DNA of 64,000 bases from Eubacteriales bacterium (GTDB taxonomy: Bacteria > Bacillota > Clostridia > Lachnospirales > Lachnospiraceae): positions 1 to 64,000 of the forward strand of contig JAUNHC010000030.1 in NCBI GenBank assembly GCA_030524175.1, written 5' to 3'. Position numbers and translations under genes: made by a program. Every line of letters starts with the position of its first letter. Positions within the stretch are counted from its first letter, which is position 1. The notes beneath the pieces were generated by a model. That model saw only the letters and a program-made list of their open reading frames with translations, was not told where the DNA came from and did no database searches. Shown here piece by piece: positions 44,964 through 53,505 of the stretch.

Positions 44964-45722
44964 TTAAAATTCTGCCGTCACTCTGCAGGGCAGTCCTGTC
45001 ACCTCCGCATAATTCATGGGATAAGTGTTGGCAGTAAAGAAAACACACTTCTTACCCTTTAATACATCCTTCAGATTACAAAGGTTCTCCACAACAAACA
45101 CACCCTTATCCGCACAGTATTGATCCATAGGTGTATGTTCCTTCCCTCGTCTTACCCCGGCAAAATCCACTCCGATGACAGATATTTTCTTGTCTGTAAG
45201 AACCTCCAGCAGTTCATTGGATAGCTGCGGATGGTCAGAAAAATATTCCTTGCTTCCATAAGGCACTCTGTCTATGTACCCACTGTAAAAAGCCACAAAC
45301 ATATCTTCCTGCAGAACACTTAAATCAATATCCTGTACTCCAATCTCCCTGCCTGAAACATCACTGACATCATAGACAACAGCCTTGCGCCTGGTATATC
45401 CCAGCGGAAAAGTCTTATCCATCACATCAAAATGAGTTCCAAGATGGCCCACCAAAGCTTTCTTTTCATTTCCCTGGGCATCCTTTACCATTTTCGGCGT
45501 GATCAGCACTGTGAGATCCACGATCACTGCAGCACTGCTCTCTCTTTTATCTTCCAGATAAATCTCATATTCATCTTTGTCAAGGGATAAAGGGATTCCC
45601 GCCCTGCTCGTAACATTTACTCCTCCGTACCAGGTACTGTCCACTTCAAAGATATCACCCACCTGATACTCCATAGAAAAGTCATCTGACTTTTTGATAA
45701 TACGTATTTTTTGTTTTTCCAT
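44964..45722 (-). CDS. Cyclase-family (kynurenine formamidase-like) hydrolase
   Basis: A 252-aa protein. Residues 1-60 form a small beta domain, and the cyclase domain (PF04199-like) begins near IVDLTVLITPKM. The metal motif is HLGTHFD near residues 91-97, one loop of the usual HxGTHxDxPxH; the later histidine of that motif is not evident (FDVMDKTF), so the site is incomplete. ATG 45722 has AGAGGTG 6 nt upstream and lies 20 nt after corA. The substrate is unknown. Confidence 0.75.
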   Translation of the reverse strand: MEKQKIRIIKKSDDFSMEYQVGDIFEVDSTWYGGVNVTSRAGIPLSLDKDEYEIYLEDKRESSAAVIVDLTVLITPKMVKDAQGNEKKALVGHLGTHFDVMDKTFPLGYTRRKAVVYDVSDVSGREIGVQDIDLSVLQEDMFVAFYSGYIDRVPYGSKEYFSDHPQLSNELLEVLTDKKISVIGVDFAGVRRGKEHTPMDQYCADKGVFVVENLCNLKDVLKGKKCVFFTANTYPMNYAEVTGLPCRVTAEF

Positions 45723-45742
45723 ACACTGCACCTCTTTGTGTG

Positions 45743-46663
45743 TCACCAAAATTTTTTCTTTCGGAACAGCCAGATACATAAAATGACAATAAGCACACTG
45801 ATACCGATAATTCCTGCATAACCATACTGCCACTCCAGTTCAGGCATATATCTGAAATTCATTCCATACCATCCTGCGATCAGTGACAAAGGCAGAAAAA
45901 TAGTAGTGACTACTGTAAGTGTCCTCATAATATCGTTCTGCCGTTCATCTATCCGGGATTGATAAACCTCCCTTATCTGGATGGAATATTCCCGAAGCAT
46001 CTGCGTCTCTTCGCGCAGCCTGTTCACACGCTCAACAAACAATTCGAAGCTTCTCTGTTCTTTCTCATTAAAAAAATGATTGTCATCCTCCTGAAGCACA
46101 CTTCCCACATCAGAAAGCTGCAGGTAATAATGGGAAAAAACCATGATTTTTCTCCGGTAACTGCTGATGATATGGTTGAAATTGTCTTCAAGGCCCTTTT
46201 CCAGCACAGAATCTTCAAGCTTCTCAAGCTGTCCCTCAAGCTCTGTGATATAGACAGCATCTCCCTTGATTAAAAGCTCCAGAAAATCCGCAAACACAAC
46301 GCCGGTTCCCGGCTCCTCCCAAACCTGGGTTTCTTCAATCTTTTTCAGATTCTCCAAGACGGTTCCGCTGTCATCAATAAAAATTATCTTATCTTTTTCT
46401 ATTATGAAATAGAATGCTGCATGATTTTTGTTCAACGAATGAGCCGGTACATACAGACTCCCGGCCAGACATTCAGGAGCGTCCTCCACCTTACAGAAAC
46501 GGATCCCCTGCTCCAGATGAAGCTTGTGCTTAACCTTATCCGGCCATTCAGCCTGCTCCGCCTCTTTTTTTGACATCACCTGTACGCAAAGGCCATCACT
46601 GACTTGCCTTTCCCCTGCATCTGTAAGCCTGTCCTCAATCCTATAACAGTGCAGAACTACCAC
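45743..46663 (-). CDS. corA: CorA-family magnesium/cobalt transporter
   Basis: A 306-aa protein with a long cytosolic helical part and two C-terminal membrane helices. The signature YGMNF follows the first (TIFLPLSLIAGWYGMNF), and a basic tail FRKKKFW ends the protein. The start is uncertain: AGGAGG stands directly against GTG 46663, while a CTG at 46654 has an 8-nt spacing. No ATG is found in the first 29 codons. It is followed by the cyclase gene. Confidence 0.9.
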   Translation of the reverse strand: MVVLHCYRIEDRLTDAGERQVSDGLCVQVMSKKEAEQAEWPDKVKHKLHLEQGIRFCKVEDAPECLAGSLYVPAHSLNKNHAAFYFIIEKDKIIFIDDSGTVLENLKKIEETQVWEEPGTGVVFADFLELLIKGDAVYITELEGQLEKLEDSVLEKGLEDNFNHIISSYRRKIMVFSHYYLQLSDVGSVLQEDDNHFFNEKEQRSFELFVERVNRLREETQMLREYSIQIREVYQSRIDERQNDIMRTLTVVTTIFLPLSLIAGWYGMNFRYMPELEWQYGYAGIIGISVLIVILCIWLFRKKKFW

Positions 46664-46767
46664 CTCCTGAATTTATAATTGCTTCTTATCTGTACCGCAA
46701 ATGTTCAATCAGATACCTCCACACCCGTACAATACGGACAATTTCCTCGTACCTTCCGCTTTGAACA

Positions 46768-47580
46768 TTACAGTTCTTCTTCGATCCTCTCCAGCCACTG
46801 GTCTACAAGACAATTAAGCACCTCCGGCTGTTCAAACTGAAGGTTATGGCCAGCCATATCCAGCAAAGAGAAGGATGCTCTTGGATAATCCTTGAGAAGC
46901 TTCCATAAGTCCTCATATCCCACACAGTCATCCTGCCGTCCAGCCAAAAACAGGGTCGGTTTGCTGAATTTTTTCTCACTGATCCTCTGGTCAACATCAA
47001 AGGAAAACGCATAATTCTCCTCCAGCCTGTCAATAAATTCTTTGTTGGCTATTTTAAGTCCCGGCTCGGCTTCCTTCTTAAACCGTTCATACGTATAAGG
47101 ATTGGCGGCTACTGCATACTTGCAGAAACTCTCCCTGTCTTCCGGCGCAAGCCTTGAGAGAAAATCCTCGTCATAAACCGTAACATTTCTTTCAGGCGTA
47201 TTCCTCTTATGGTGCTCAGGCACCACAACAGGACACAAAAGCAAAAGACCTTCTACACGGTCCCCCAGCCTTTTGGACTCCAGGATTCCTCTGGCAAGAT
47301 ACCCGCCGTAAGACTCACCTGCGAGGAGAAAACCGCCTTTTATCTGTTCATCAATTATGGAAATCAACACCTCAAGAATCTTATCTGAGCTGGCATAATC
47401 CAAAGATGCCTCTGACTTACCCATGCCGGGGAGATCTATATAAAAACGCTTATATCCTGAATATCTCTTAAATACAGGCTCCATGCATCCCATCATAAGC
47501 CTGTGGTCACATCCCAAACCATGAAGCATTACAACAGGTTTTCCCTCACCCTCCACGTGATAATGAATTTTTAATCCCAT
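46768..47580 (-). CDS. Alpha/beta hydrolase
   Basis: A 270-aa hydrolase with HGLGCDHRL (oxyanion region), nucleophile elbow GESYGG near residue 88, the acid in AGRQDDCVG and His in MAGHNLQFE. No lid or signal peptide is seen. ATG 47580 follows GGAGG by 5 nt. The substrate is not readable. It follows the pyrophosphatase-ACT gene by about 40 nt. Confidence 0.88.
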   Translation of the reverse strand: MGLKIHYHVEGEGKPVVMLHGLGCDHRLMMGCMEPVFKRYSGYKRFYIDLPGMGKSEASLDYASSDKILEVLISIIDEQIKGGFLLAGESYGGYLARGILESKRLGDRVEGLLLLCPVVVPEHHKRNTPERNVTVYDEDFLSRLAPEDRESFCKYAVAANPYTYERFKKEAEPGLKIANKEFIDRLEENYAFSFDVDQRISEKKFSKPTLFLAGRQDDCVGYEDLWKLLKDYPRASFSLLDMAGHNLQFEQPEVLNCLVDQWLERIEEEL

Positions 47581-47619
47581 AATTTCCTCCGTTCTGTGCA
47601 AAAATGCAGCATATTTTCT

Positions 47620-48321
47620 CTACCTTTCCACCTGGAAGCCTTCTGCCTCCAACGCGGAAAGAGCCTGCTCAAGGCAGTCAGCCTTAACCAGTATATAATC
47701 TGTATTATAAGTGGATACGGCGAAAATTCCAATCTTATTTTCCGCCAGGACAGATGATATTTTTGACAGGATCCCGATCAGTGAGAAGTCAAGTGTGCCC
47801 TGAATCCGGAACGCCTTCCAGCCCTGCTCACAGGCAGTTGTATTCTTGGGGCACTTTTCACAGGTACACACAACAGAAATCTCTTCATCAGTTTTCCCAA
47901 TAAAACAGAATTCATCAGAGAAATTTATTTCTTTCAGATTTTCCACCTTACAGACACAAAAGTCCTTATGTATCACCTTTAATTTTAACATATCAGCCTC
48001 CATCACTATCTCCGAATCAAAAAACTGCTCCTGAAAATAAATCTGTTCCATGATTTCTTCCTTTGTGTATACCATACCGGAAGGAACCACCACCCATTTA
48101 TCCTCAATATCATCTTTTCTGTGCACCACAGCGGCCACAACTCCGGTAAAACTTTCTACCGGGACAGAAATCCCCAAAACATATGCATCCTGCTCTTCTC
48201 CGTCAGGTGCCATGACTCCCTCAATAAACCCATAATTTACAGGATAATACAACTCCTTATGTTCCGGGTGATAGGTTCCCATCTTCCTGTCCACTGTCAC
48301 TGTTACGGTTCTGCCAAGCAT
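47620..48321 (-). CDS. Inorganic pyrophosphatase-like domain fused to an ACT_7 domain
   Basis: A 233-aa fusion. Residues 1-100 resemble a short soluble pyrophosphatase: VTVTVDRKMGTYHP, YYPVNYGFIEG, DGEEQDAYVLG and HRKDDIEDKWVV keep several metal-binding aspartates. Residues about 110-233 look like a complete ACT_7/CASTOR-type protein: KVIHKDFCVCKV, TDEEISVVC, GWKAFRIQGTLDFSLIGIL and STYNTDYILVKAD. ATG 48321 was chosen by family starts (MLGRTVTV); ATG 48327 is possible. Both parts exist as separate proteins elsewhere, by recall, so the fusion may tie pyrophosphate or nucleotide hydrolysis to an amino acid sensor. Confidence 0.8.
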   Translation of the reverse strand: MLGRTVTVTVDRKMGTYHPEHKELYYPVNYGFIEGVMAPDGEEQDAYVLGISVPVESFTGVVAAVVHRKDDIEDKWVVVPSGMVYTKEEIMEQIYFQEQFFDSEIVMEADMLKLKVIHKDFCVCKVENLKEINFSDEFCFIGKTDEEISVVCTCEKCPKNTTACEQGWKAFRIQGTLDFSLIGILSKISSVLAENKIGIFAVSTYNTDYILVKADCLEQALSALEAEGFQVER

Positions 48322-48351
48322 AAACATCCCCTGCTTTCCACTTTCTACTTT

Positions 48352-48972
48352 TTATTTTAACACAGCTTGGAACATAAATGTCTTATAATTAATTTTTTTC
48401 CAATTTTCTATTTGAAAACCGTTATTTTGAAATAAACGCGTAATCTCTTTTTTACACCATATTTTCGCATCACCGGAATTGCTGTATTTTATAATAAAAT
48501 TCAATATCCTGACTAATATTTTCCCGGGAACTGTGGGGTCTCCCAGTATGATCGTGCCCCCAGGTCTCAATACCCTTTTCATTTCCTCCACAGCCTTCTG
48601 ATGATCGGGATAATGATGGAATGATGCATTACAGATGATCAAATCAAAAAAGTCATTGTCAAACGGTAGATTTTCCGCATCCCCAACCATCACTGCTGCA
48701 GTCTCCCCCAAACGTTTTTGTGCCTCTTTCACCATCTCTTCCGAGATATCCACACCATAATACCGGGCCTTCTTTCTCTCCTTCAGCAGTGCGATCACAT
48801 TTCCGTTTCCGCAGCCTAAATCCAGGATTTTTTCTGCCGGAATCCTGTCTGCCCTGTCTAAAATCTCCCGGTACATACATTTCACAAATCTGCCGTCTGC
48901 ACTGTTATCATAATACGCTGCCGTACTGTCAAAATATTTCTCTGTTCTTTCTTTCATATCTGATACTGCCAT
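48352..48972 (-). CDS. Class I SAM-dependent methyltransferase
   Basis: A 206-aa protein with SAM motif ILDLGCGNGNVIALL, YYGVDIS, DAENLPFDNDFFD and RVLRPGGTIILGDP. It belongs to the UbiE/methyltransferase 11 group; the substrate is unknown. ATG 48972 follows AGGAG by 6 nt. It lies downstream of tetR behind a TetR-type repeat (49144-49173), so it may be under that repressor. Confidence 0.88.
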   Translation of the reverse strand: MAVSDMKERTEKYFDSTAAYYDNSADGRFVKCMYREILDRADRIPAEKILDLGCGNGNVIALLKERKKARYYGVDISEEMVKEAQKRLGETAAVMVGDAENLPFDNDFFDLIICNASFHHYPDHQKAVEEMKRVLRPGGTIILGDPTVPGKILVRILNFIIKYSNSGDAKIWCKKEITRLFQNNGFQIENWKKINYKTFMFQAVLK

Positions 48973-49143
48973 AACTGTCTCCTTTTTTCTTCCCATTATT
49001 TTCTAACAAAAATCTCTTTGATCAAGTAACAATTTACCCCAGAGGCTTCCTTTGCGGTAAGCTCAGATGACGGAAGCCTCCTGGCTCTCAACTTTTTATT
49101 AATTAAATGACTACTATATAACATTTGATGATAAATATCCGTC

Positions 49144-49173
49144 ATTGAATATTTGTCATTGAATTACATTCAA
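49144..49173. promoter_or_regulatory. Possible TetR operator, downstream copy
   Basis: The 30-nt sequence starting ATTGAATATTTGTCATTGAA is similar to 49821-49850 on the other side of tetR (about 24 of 30 identical, with TTGAATA, TTGTCA and ATTCAA blocks in register). It lies between tetR and the methyltransferase gene. Confidence 0.5.
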
Positions 49174-49191
49174 TAACTTTATATTTAAAAA

Positions 49192-49212
49192 CCCTGCCAT
49201 TTTTTGACAGGG
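49192..49212 (-). terminator. Terminator of tetR
   Basis: CCCTGCC pairs with GACAGGG (one mismatch), followed on the minus strand by TTTTTAAA, just after the tetR stop. Confidence 0.6.
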
Positions 49213-49225
49213 CTGCCAAACAGAC

Positions 49226-49789
49226 CTATTTCAACAGTTTATTCACCATTTTTCTGATAAAAGCCATTCTGTCTTCCATGGGGATTTCTTCCATGAGGAT
49301 GACCTCCAGCTGTGCGGCCCAAACAAAATGTGCCATCATTTCTGTATCACTGCATTGAATTTCTCCTCTGTCGGCAAGACATTGCAAATATTTCTTCATC
49401 ACCGGGAATATTTCCTTTGACATACACTGGGTCAATTGTTGGTGGAACAGTTCATTCCCTTCCTTGTCAAAAAAATCTTTATAACTGTACTCGGTCTCCT
49501 GATGCACTGCAATCTTTTCTATCATATCAAGACATTGCTCCAGCTTAAGGTCCTGCTGCTGAAAGACTGCCGTAAAGGCACTGCTGCATTTTTTTGCATA
49601 TTGGGTCATTGCTGTCTGATAAAGCTCCTGCTTATTCTGAAAATAATGATAACATAAACCCGGAACAACCTGAGCCTCCTTAGCAATGTCCTTCATGGTA
49701 GTTGCCTCATATCCCTTACGTGCAAACACCTTCATGGCCATATCCAGTATTTCCTGTTTTCTTACTTCCGGTTCTTTAGATATACGCAC
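49226..49789 (-). CDS. TetR-family repressor
   Basis: A 187-aa regulator with an N-terminal helix-turn-helix: AMKVFARKGYEATTMKDIAKEA, then PGLCYHYFQNKQELY. The C-terminal ligand domain has no family I can name. GTG 49789 was chosen because GAGGTG lies 6 nt upstream; GTG 49798 is at the site itself. Related 30-nt repeats on both sides of the gene are likely operators. Confidence 0.88.
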   Translation of the reverse strand: MRISKEPEVRKQEILDMAMKVFARKGYEATTMKDIAKEAQVVPGLCYHYFQNKQELYQTAMTQYAKKCSSAFTAVFQQQDLKLEQCLDMIEKIAVHQETEYSYKDFFDKEGNELFHQQLTQCMSKEIFPVMKKYLQCLADRGEIQCSDTEMMAHFVWAAQLEVILMEEIPMEDRMAFIRKMVNKLLK

Positions 49790-49820
49790 ATTTATCACCT
49801 CAGATTGACTATATCACTCC

Positions 49821-49850
49821 GTTGAATACTTGTCAATGAACAAGATTCAA
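49821..49850. promoter_or_regulatory. Possible TetR operator, upstream copy
   Basis: The 30-nt stretch starting GTTGAATACTTGTCAATGAA lies 32 nt before the tetR start and resembles 49144-49173. It would give autoregulation. Confidence 0.5.
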
Positions 49851-49877
49851 TTATCTGTGAGACTTTTTTACAGAAGA

Positions 49878-49904
49878 TTACTGTTCACTCCGTGACCAGT
49901 AACT
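49878..49904. repeat. 27-nt palindromic repeat, copy 2
   Basis: TTACTGTTCACTCC followed by GTGACCAGTAACT, with fully paired TTACTG/CAGTAA outer arms. It differs from copy 1 at 43141 by one base. Confidence 0.65.
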
Positions 49905-49953
49905 ACAGAAGTAGTCCATTGTGATCCGAGAAAACAAAAGTATTCAAAAAAAT

Positions 49954-49983
49954 GGCAGGAACGCGTTTCACAGCCATCCTGCC
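49954..49983 (-). terminator. Terminator of the toroid-protein gene
   Basis: A 7-bp GGCAGGA/TCCTGCC stem is followed on the minus strand by ATTTTTTT, just past the stop at 50010. Confidence 0.75.
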
Positions 49984-50009
49984 ACATCTCTTATTTTTCA
50001 TCTTACTGA

Positions 50010-50963
50010 TTATAATTCAATCCTGCCGAAATTCTTTAAAAACAATACATGTTCAATTGCTTTATTTGACATCCACCAGTTTTCGCTGACAGCAAATTCT
50101 TTTGCATATTTCTCTCCCAGGTCAAACCAGGTCCAGGTAATATTCCACACCCCTCCCGGATTTCTGGTGTCGATGAGATAATCCAGTTCTTTCTCCACAA
50201 TCTCCTCGTTTCCTTTATAAAACGGACTTTGAGGCGCCTCAATAAATTCTGATGGCCTTGGTGTATACATGGCCCACTGATTAGGATCACGCTCAATTCT
50301 GCCATTGACAATCCCGGCCATTCTCCTCATCATGCTGCCGCAGTCAACAGGAACCTCTATTCCTTTCTGCATAACTTCTCCAAGCAGCATACAAACTCCG
50401 CCTGCCCCCATCTCTCCAAATTCCTCTAACGTCTCTGACTTCTTCAGAAGCTTCACAGTATATGTGACTGCCTTCCGGAACAGTGCAGAATCCTTATCAC
50501 CGTAATGAAGGATAAAAGCACACAGACCAGCCGTGATCCCCATATTCTGGATTTTATTCTGCTCTTCGCTATAAGTCCACCATGGTGCACGGGGATAATG
50601 ATCATTGCTTGGAATGGAAAAAGCCCATCCCTCCTCATCACTGTGCACACCGCTTTCCAGGTATCTGAAGATTCCCTGGATCAATGGATGTTCTGTTCCG
50701 GTCATCTCAATAATTCCGGTCTGTCTCAGAAGCCCTGCTGCTATTAACGTTGCATACGGAGACGATTCCGGATTCCAGGAGTCAGCCTCCACACCATTGC
50801 CAAAGCCTCCATCCTCATTTTGATAAAAAGACAAAGCCTTAAGTATCTCATTCCTACTGCCGTCTTCAAAAAAATAATTCCACACTGCCAAGTCCAAAGC
50901 CCTGGCATTCCGGTGAACCCAGGTACGCACTTCTTCATAAGCCTTTTTATCAAGCAATTTCAT
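50010..50963 (-). CDS. Alpha/alpha-toroid (prenyltransferase-like) protein
   Basis: A 317-aa protein with repeats such as ILKALSFYQNEDGGFGNG and IQGIFRYLESGVHSDEEGWAF, typical of the terpene cyclase/prenyltransferase toroid. I recognise no DxDD or zinc-binding set, so catalysis is unproven. ATG 50963 follows GGAGG by 11 nt. The frame runs back to 51050, touching the end of the AraC gene, so the two are co-transcribed. Function is unknown. Confidence 0.75.
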   Translation of the reverse strand: MKLLDKKAYEEVRTWVHRNARALDLAVWNYFFEDGSRNEILKALSFYQNEDGGFGNGVEADSWNPESSPYATLIAAGLLRQTGIIEMTGTEHPLIQGIFRYLESGVHSDEEGWAFSIPSNDHYPRAPWWTYSEEQNKIQNMGITAGLCAFILHYGDKDSALFRKAVTYTVKLLKKSETLEEFGEMGAGGVCMLLGEVMQKGIEVPVDCGSMMRRMAGIVNGRIERDPNQWAMYTPRPSEFIEAPQSPFYKGNEEIVEKELDYLIDTRNPGGVWNITWTWFDLGEKYAKEFAVSENWWMSNKAIEHVLFLKNFGRIEL

Positions 50964-51046
50964 ATGTTCTATTTCCTCCATATACGTTTTTACACGATTA
51001 TATCGAAGATCAATATTTATGTATTGCAAAAAAACGACATTTGCTT

Positions 51047-51880
51047 TCATTGGTTATGATATGCAAATCTTCTTGCCTCCTCCGGCGACAGACCGTGGAA
51101 TCTCTTAAACTCCTTTAAAAGGTGGGGCTGGTCTGTGTATCCATAACGGTACACTGCATCCTGGACATCAAAATCCCGGGATAACACCATCTCTTTCCAT
51201 ACATTCTGATACCGCACCAAATTAGAAATCCGCTTCAGAGGGACCCCAACTTCACGCAGACATATCCTCTCCATCTGCCTCTGGCTCACACAGGCGAACT
51301 CACAAACCTCTTTCACAGCCTCTCTCCCTGAAGTATTCAATATTTTATACACGGAATTAAACAGCCTGGAATCCCCTTCTCTGCCATCCAGCTTTCTCAG
51401 AAGAAATTCTTCAGTGAGGACGATACGCCCATTCACATCTGTGATATAAAAGAACATGTCAAAAAGTTTTTTCCAATCACTGCCCAATGCGTCCAGTTCT
51501 ACCATCCCATTACATGTCCCTTGGAAATTATGATCAATAAACAGGCTTGCCGCCCAAAAATAAAACCGTATAGCAAAATAACTGATTTTGTCAGTCCCCT
51601 TACGGGCAGCCGCTATTCCAGGCTCATCCTGAAGGGCGCATAATCCTCCGCTGACAGTGTTCCTGGTATGGTTTATCTGCACAAGTATGTCCATACATGT
51701 GTCAGGTATAATGAGAATACCATTCTCCTTGCCAATTTTCTCCACCCTTTCCCCGTCCTCAGTCCAATAACAGGTTACGTAGGGACTCAGCCTCTCACAA
51801 GGCGGATACTCCATATAGGATTTGTCTGACAAAAAAGGACGGGCAGTAATAGGCCGGTATATTTTATTAAACAAAAACAT
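51047..51880 (-). CDS. AraC-family regulator
   Basis: A 277-aa regulator. The N-terminal part (YPPCERLSPYVTCYW, IIPDTCMDILVQIN) resembles DUF6597, and the C-terminal AraC domain has KEVCEFACVSQRQMERICLREVGVP-like helices (residues about 190-270). ATG 51880 follows AGGAGA by 5 nt. It directly precedes the toroid-protein gene and probably controls it. Confidence 0.85.
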   Translation of the reverse strand: MFLFNKIYRPITARPFLSDKSYMEYPPCERLSPYVTCYWTEDGERVEKIGKENGILIIPDTCMDILVQINHTRNTVSGGLCALQDEPGIAAARKGTDKISYFAIRFYFWAASLFIDHNFQGTCNGMVELDALGSDWKKLFDMFFYITDVNGRIVLTEEFLLRKLDGREGDSRLFNSVYKILNTSGREAVKEVCEFACVSQRQMERICLREVGVPLKRISNLVRYQNVWKEMVLSRDFDVQDAVYRYGYTDQPHLLKEFKRFHGLSPEEARRFAYHNQ

Positions 51881-51954
51881 CTCTGTCTCCTGACTGCACA
51901 TCTGATGATCTTCCCATCAAACCACTTTTGCCGCCTATGCTCCATCCGGAAGCT

Positions 51955-53382
51955 TTATTGTTTTTTACTGTCATCATAAGCCTTTATATATACAAAATTC
52001 TCATTATTTCTATCCATATTATATTCAGGATAAAGAATGGCATCCACAAACTCCCTGCCGCCGGAATCCACAGGCCGCACCTTCATGTGCAGAGCCTTCT
52101 CCACATCCTCTACAGTAATGTCGTCAAGGAAAACCTGTTCCCCCATCCTCAGCATATTTGATGGTATATGCAGAACATCTCCAAGCTTCTCTCCCTGATC
52201 CTGCTTCTCCTTAAGCTGCCTGATCAAATCCTGACCTGTGACAAGCCCGGAAACAGTGATGGTCTCTCCGAAAAAATCATTTCTAATACAAAATACATGG
52301 ATTTTAAGCTTTGGAAATGCCTCCGTCATTCTCTGAGCAAAACCGCTTACAACCGGATAGGCAAGTTTCCCTGTAGCTATGGTAACCACTCGGTCGGTCT
52401 CCGCCTTCAGCTGTTCATGATCAAGGCTTCCTGTCACTTCCTTCAAAGCATCCTCAAATTCATTGATAAACAGCCTCATCATTCCAACGCCATTTTCAAG
52501 CTGTATATATCCGTCATACCTTTCCTCTTCCGGGAACTCTCTTCCTGCAAGAATATACCACTCATCACTTGCATGGATAAAATGCAGTCCGAATTCATCA
52601 TAAAATCCTTGCTGTCTGCTCTCAATCATATCTATGACAGCCCCGGCCTCTTCCTTGGTAAACATCTCCAACGGAAAAAGACCATCCCGGTATTTCGTAA
52701 CTCCCGCCGGAACGAGAGACACACTTCTCATAAAAGGCAGATATGCAGATAAATCCTTGATCGTCCGCTCCAGCTCTGCACCGTCATTCACATTTTTGCA
52801 CAGCACCACCTGCCCGTTCATCTCCACATGACCCTCATAGAGCATATCTATGAATTTCAGTTTTTCCCCGGCAAACCTGTTGTGCAGCATCTTACATCTA
52901 AGCTCCGGATTAGTGCTCTGCACTGAGATATTGATAGGTGCAAGCTGCATATGAATGATCCTTTCAATATCGTTCTCCTTCATATTTGTCAAGGTAATAT
53001 AATTTCCCTGCAAAAAAGACAGCCGGGAATCATCATCTTTAAAATACAAGGTCTCCCTCATCCCCGGCGGCATCTGGTCAATAAAACAAAACATACACTT
53101 ATTGCTGCAGGAACGGTATTCACTCATCAGCTCATTCTCAAACTCCACTCCCAGATCATCATCATAATCCTTGTCAATCTCCAACAGCCACTCTTCACCG
53201 TCAGGCTTTCTGATCAACACCTCAATATACTCGTCCTTAACCAAATATCTATAGTCAAATACATCCTCTATGATCCTGCCGTTTATCTCAAGCAGCACAT
53301 CCCCCGGCCGGATTTCCATCTCTTCTGCGATCGAATCTGGATAAACCGTCCGGATCACATGCTCATTGTTATATTTGCCCAC
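51955..53382 (-). CDS. PDZ - radical SAM - DUF512 protein
   Basis: A 475-aa protein with a PDZ-like N terminus (PDSIAEEMEIRPGDVLLEING), radical SAM cysteines in CSNKCMFCFIDQMP near residues 93-106, and a DUF512 C-terminal half. This family is common in Firmicutes and of unknown function; it often lies beside der (GTPase), but not here. The start is GTG 53382, with AAAGGATG about 9 nt upstream. Confidence 0.9.
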   Translation of the reverse strand: MGKYNNEHVIRTVYPDSIAEEMEIRPGDVLLEINGRIIEDVFDYRYLVKDEYIEVLIRKPDGEEWLLEIDKDYDDDLGVEFENELMSEYRSCSNKCMFCFIDQMPPGMRETLYFKDDDSRLSFLQGNYITLTNMKENDIERIIHMQLAPINISVQSTNPELRCKMLHNRFAGEKLKFIDMLYEGHVEMNGQVVLCKNVNDGAELERTIKDLSAYLPFMRSVSLVPAGVTKYRDGLFPLEMFTKEEAGAVIDMIESRQQGFYDEFGLHFIHASDEWYILAGREFPEEERYDGYIQLENGVGMMRLFINEFEDALKEVTGSLDHEQLKAETDRVVTIATGKLAYPVVSGFAQRMTEAFPKLKIHVFCIRNDFFGETITVSGLVTGQDLIRQLKEKQDQGEKLGDVLHIPSNMLRMGEQVFLDDITVEDVEKALHMKVRPVDSGGREFVDAILYPEYNMDRNNENFVYIKAYDDSKKQ

Positions 53383-53505
53383 TCAATTCACATCCTTTTC
53401 ACTTTCGTCAGCCGCAGATTCCTTATCTGCCTTTCCATTATACTTGTGGGGCAGTATAATAGCAATTCTAAAATCATGGCAATTTTCTATACACCCCTCC
53501 GCTGT

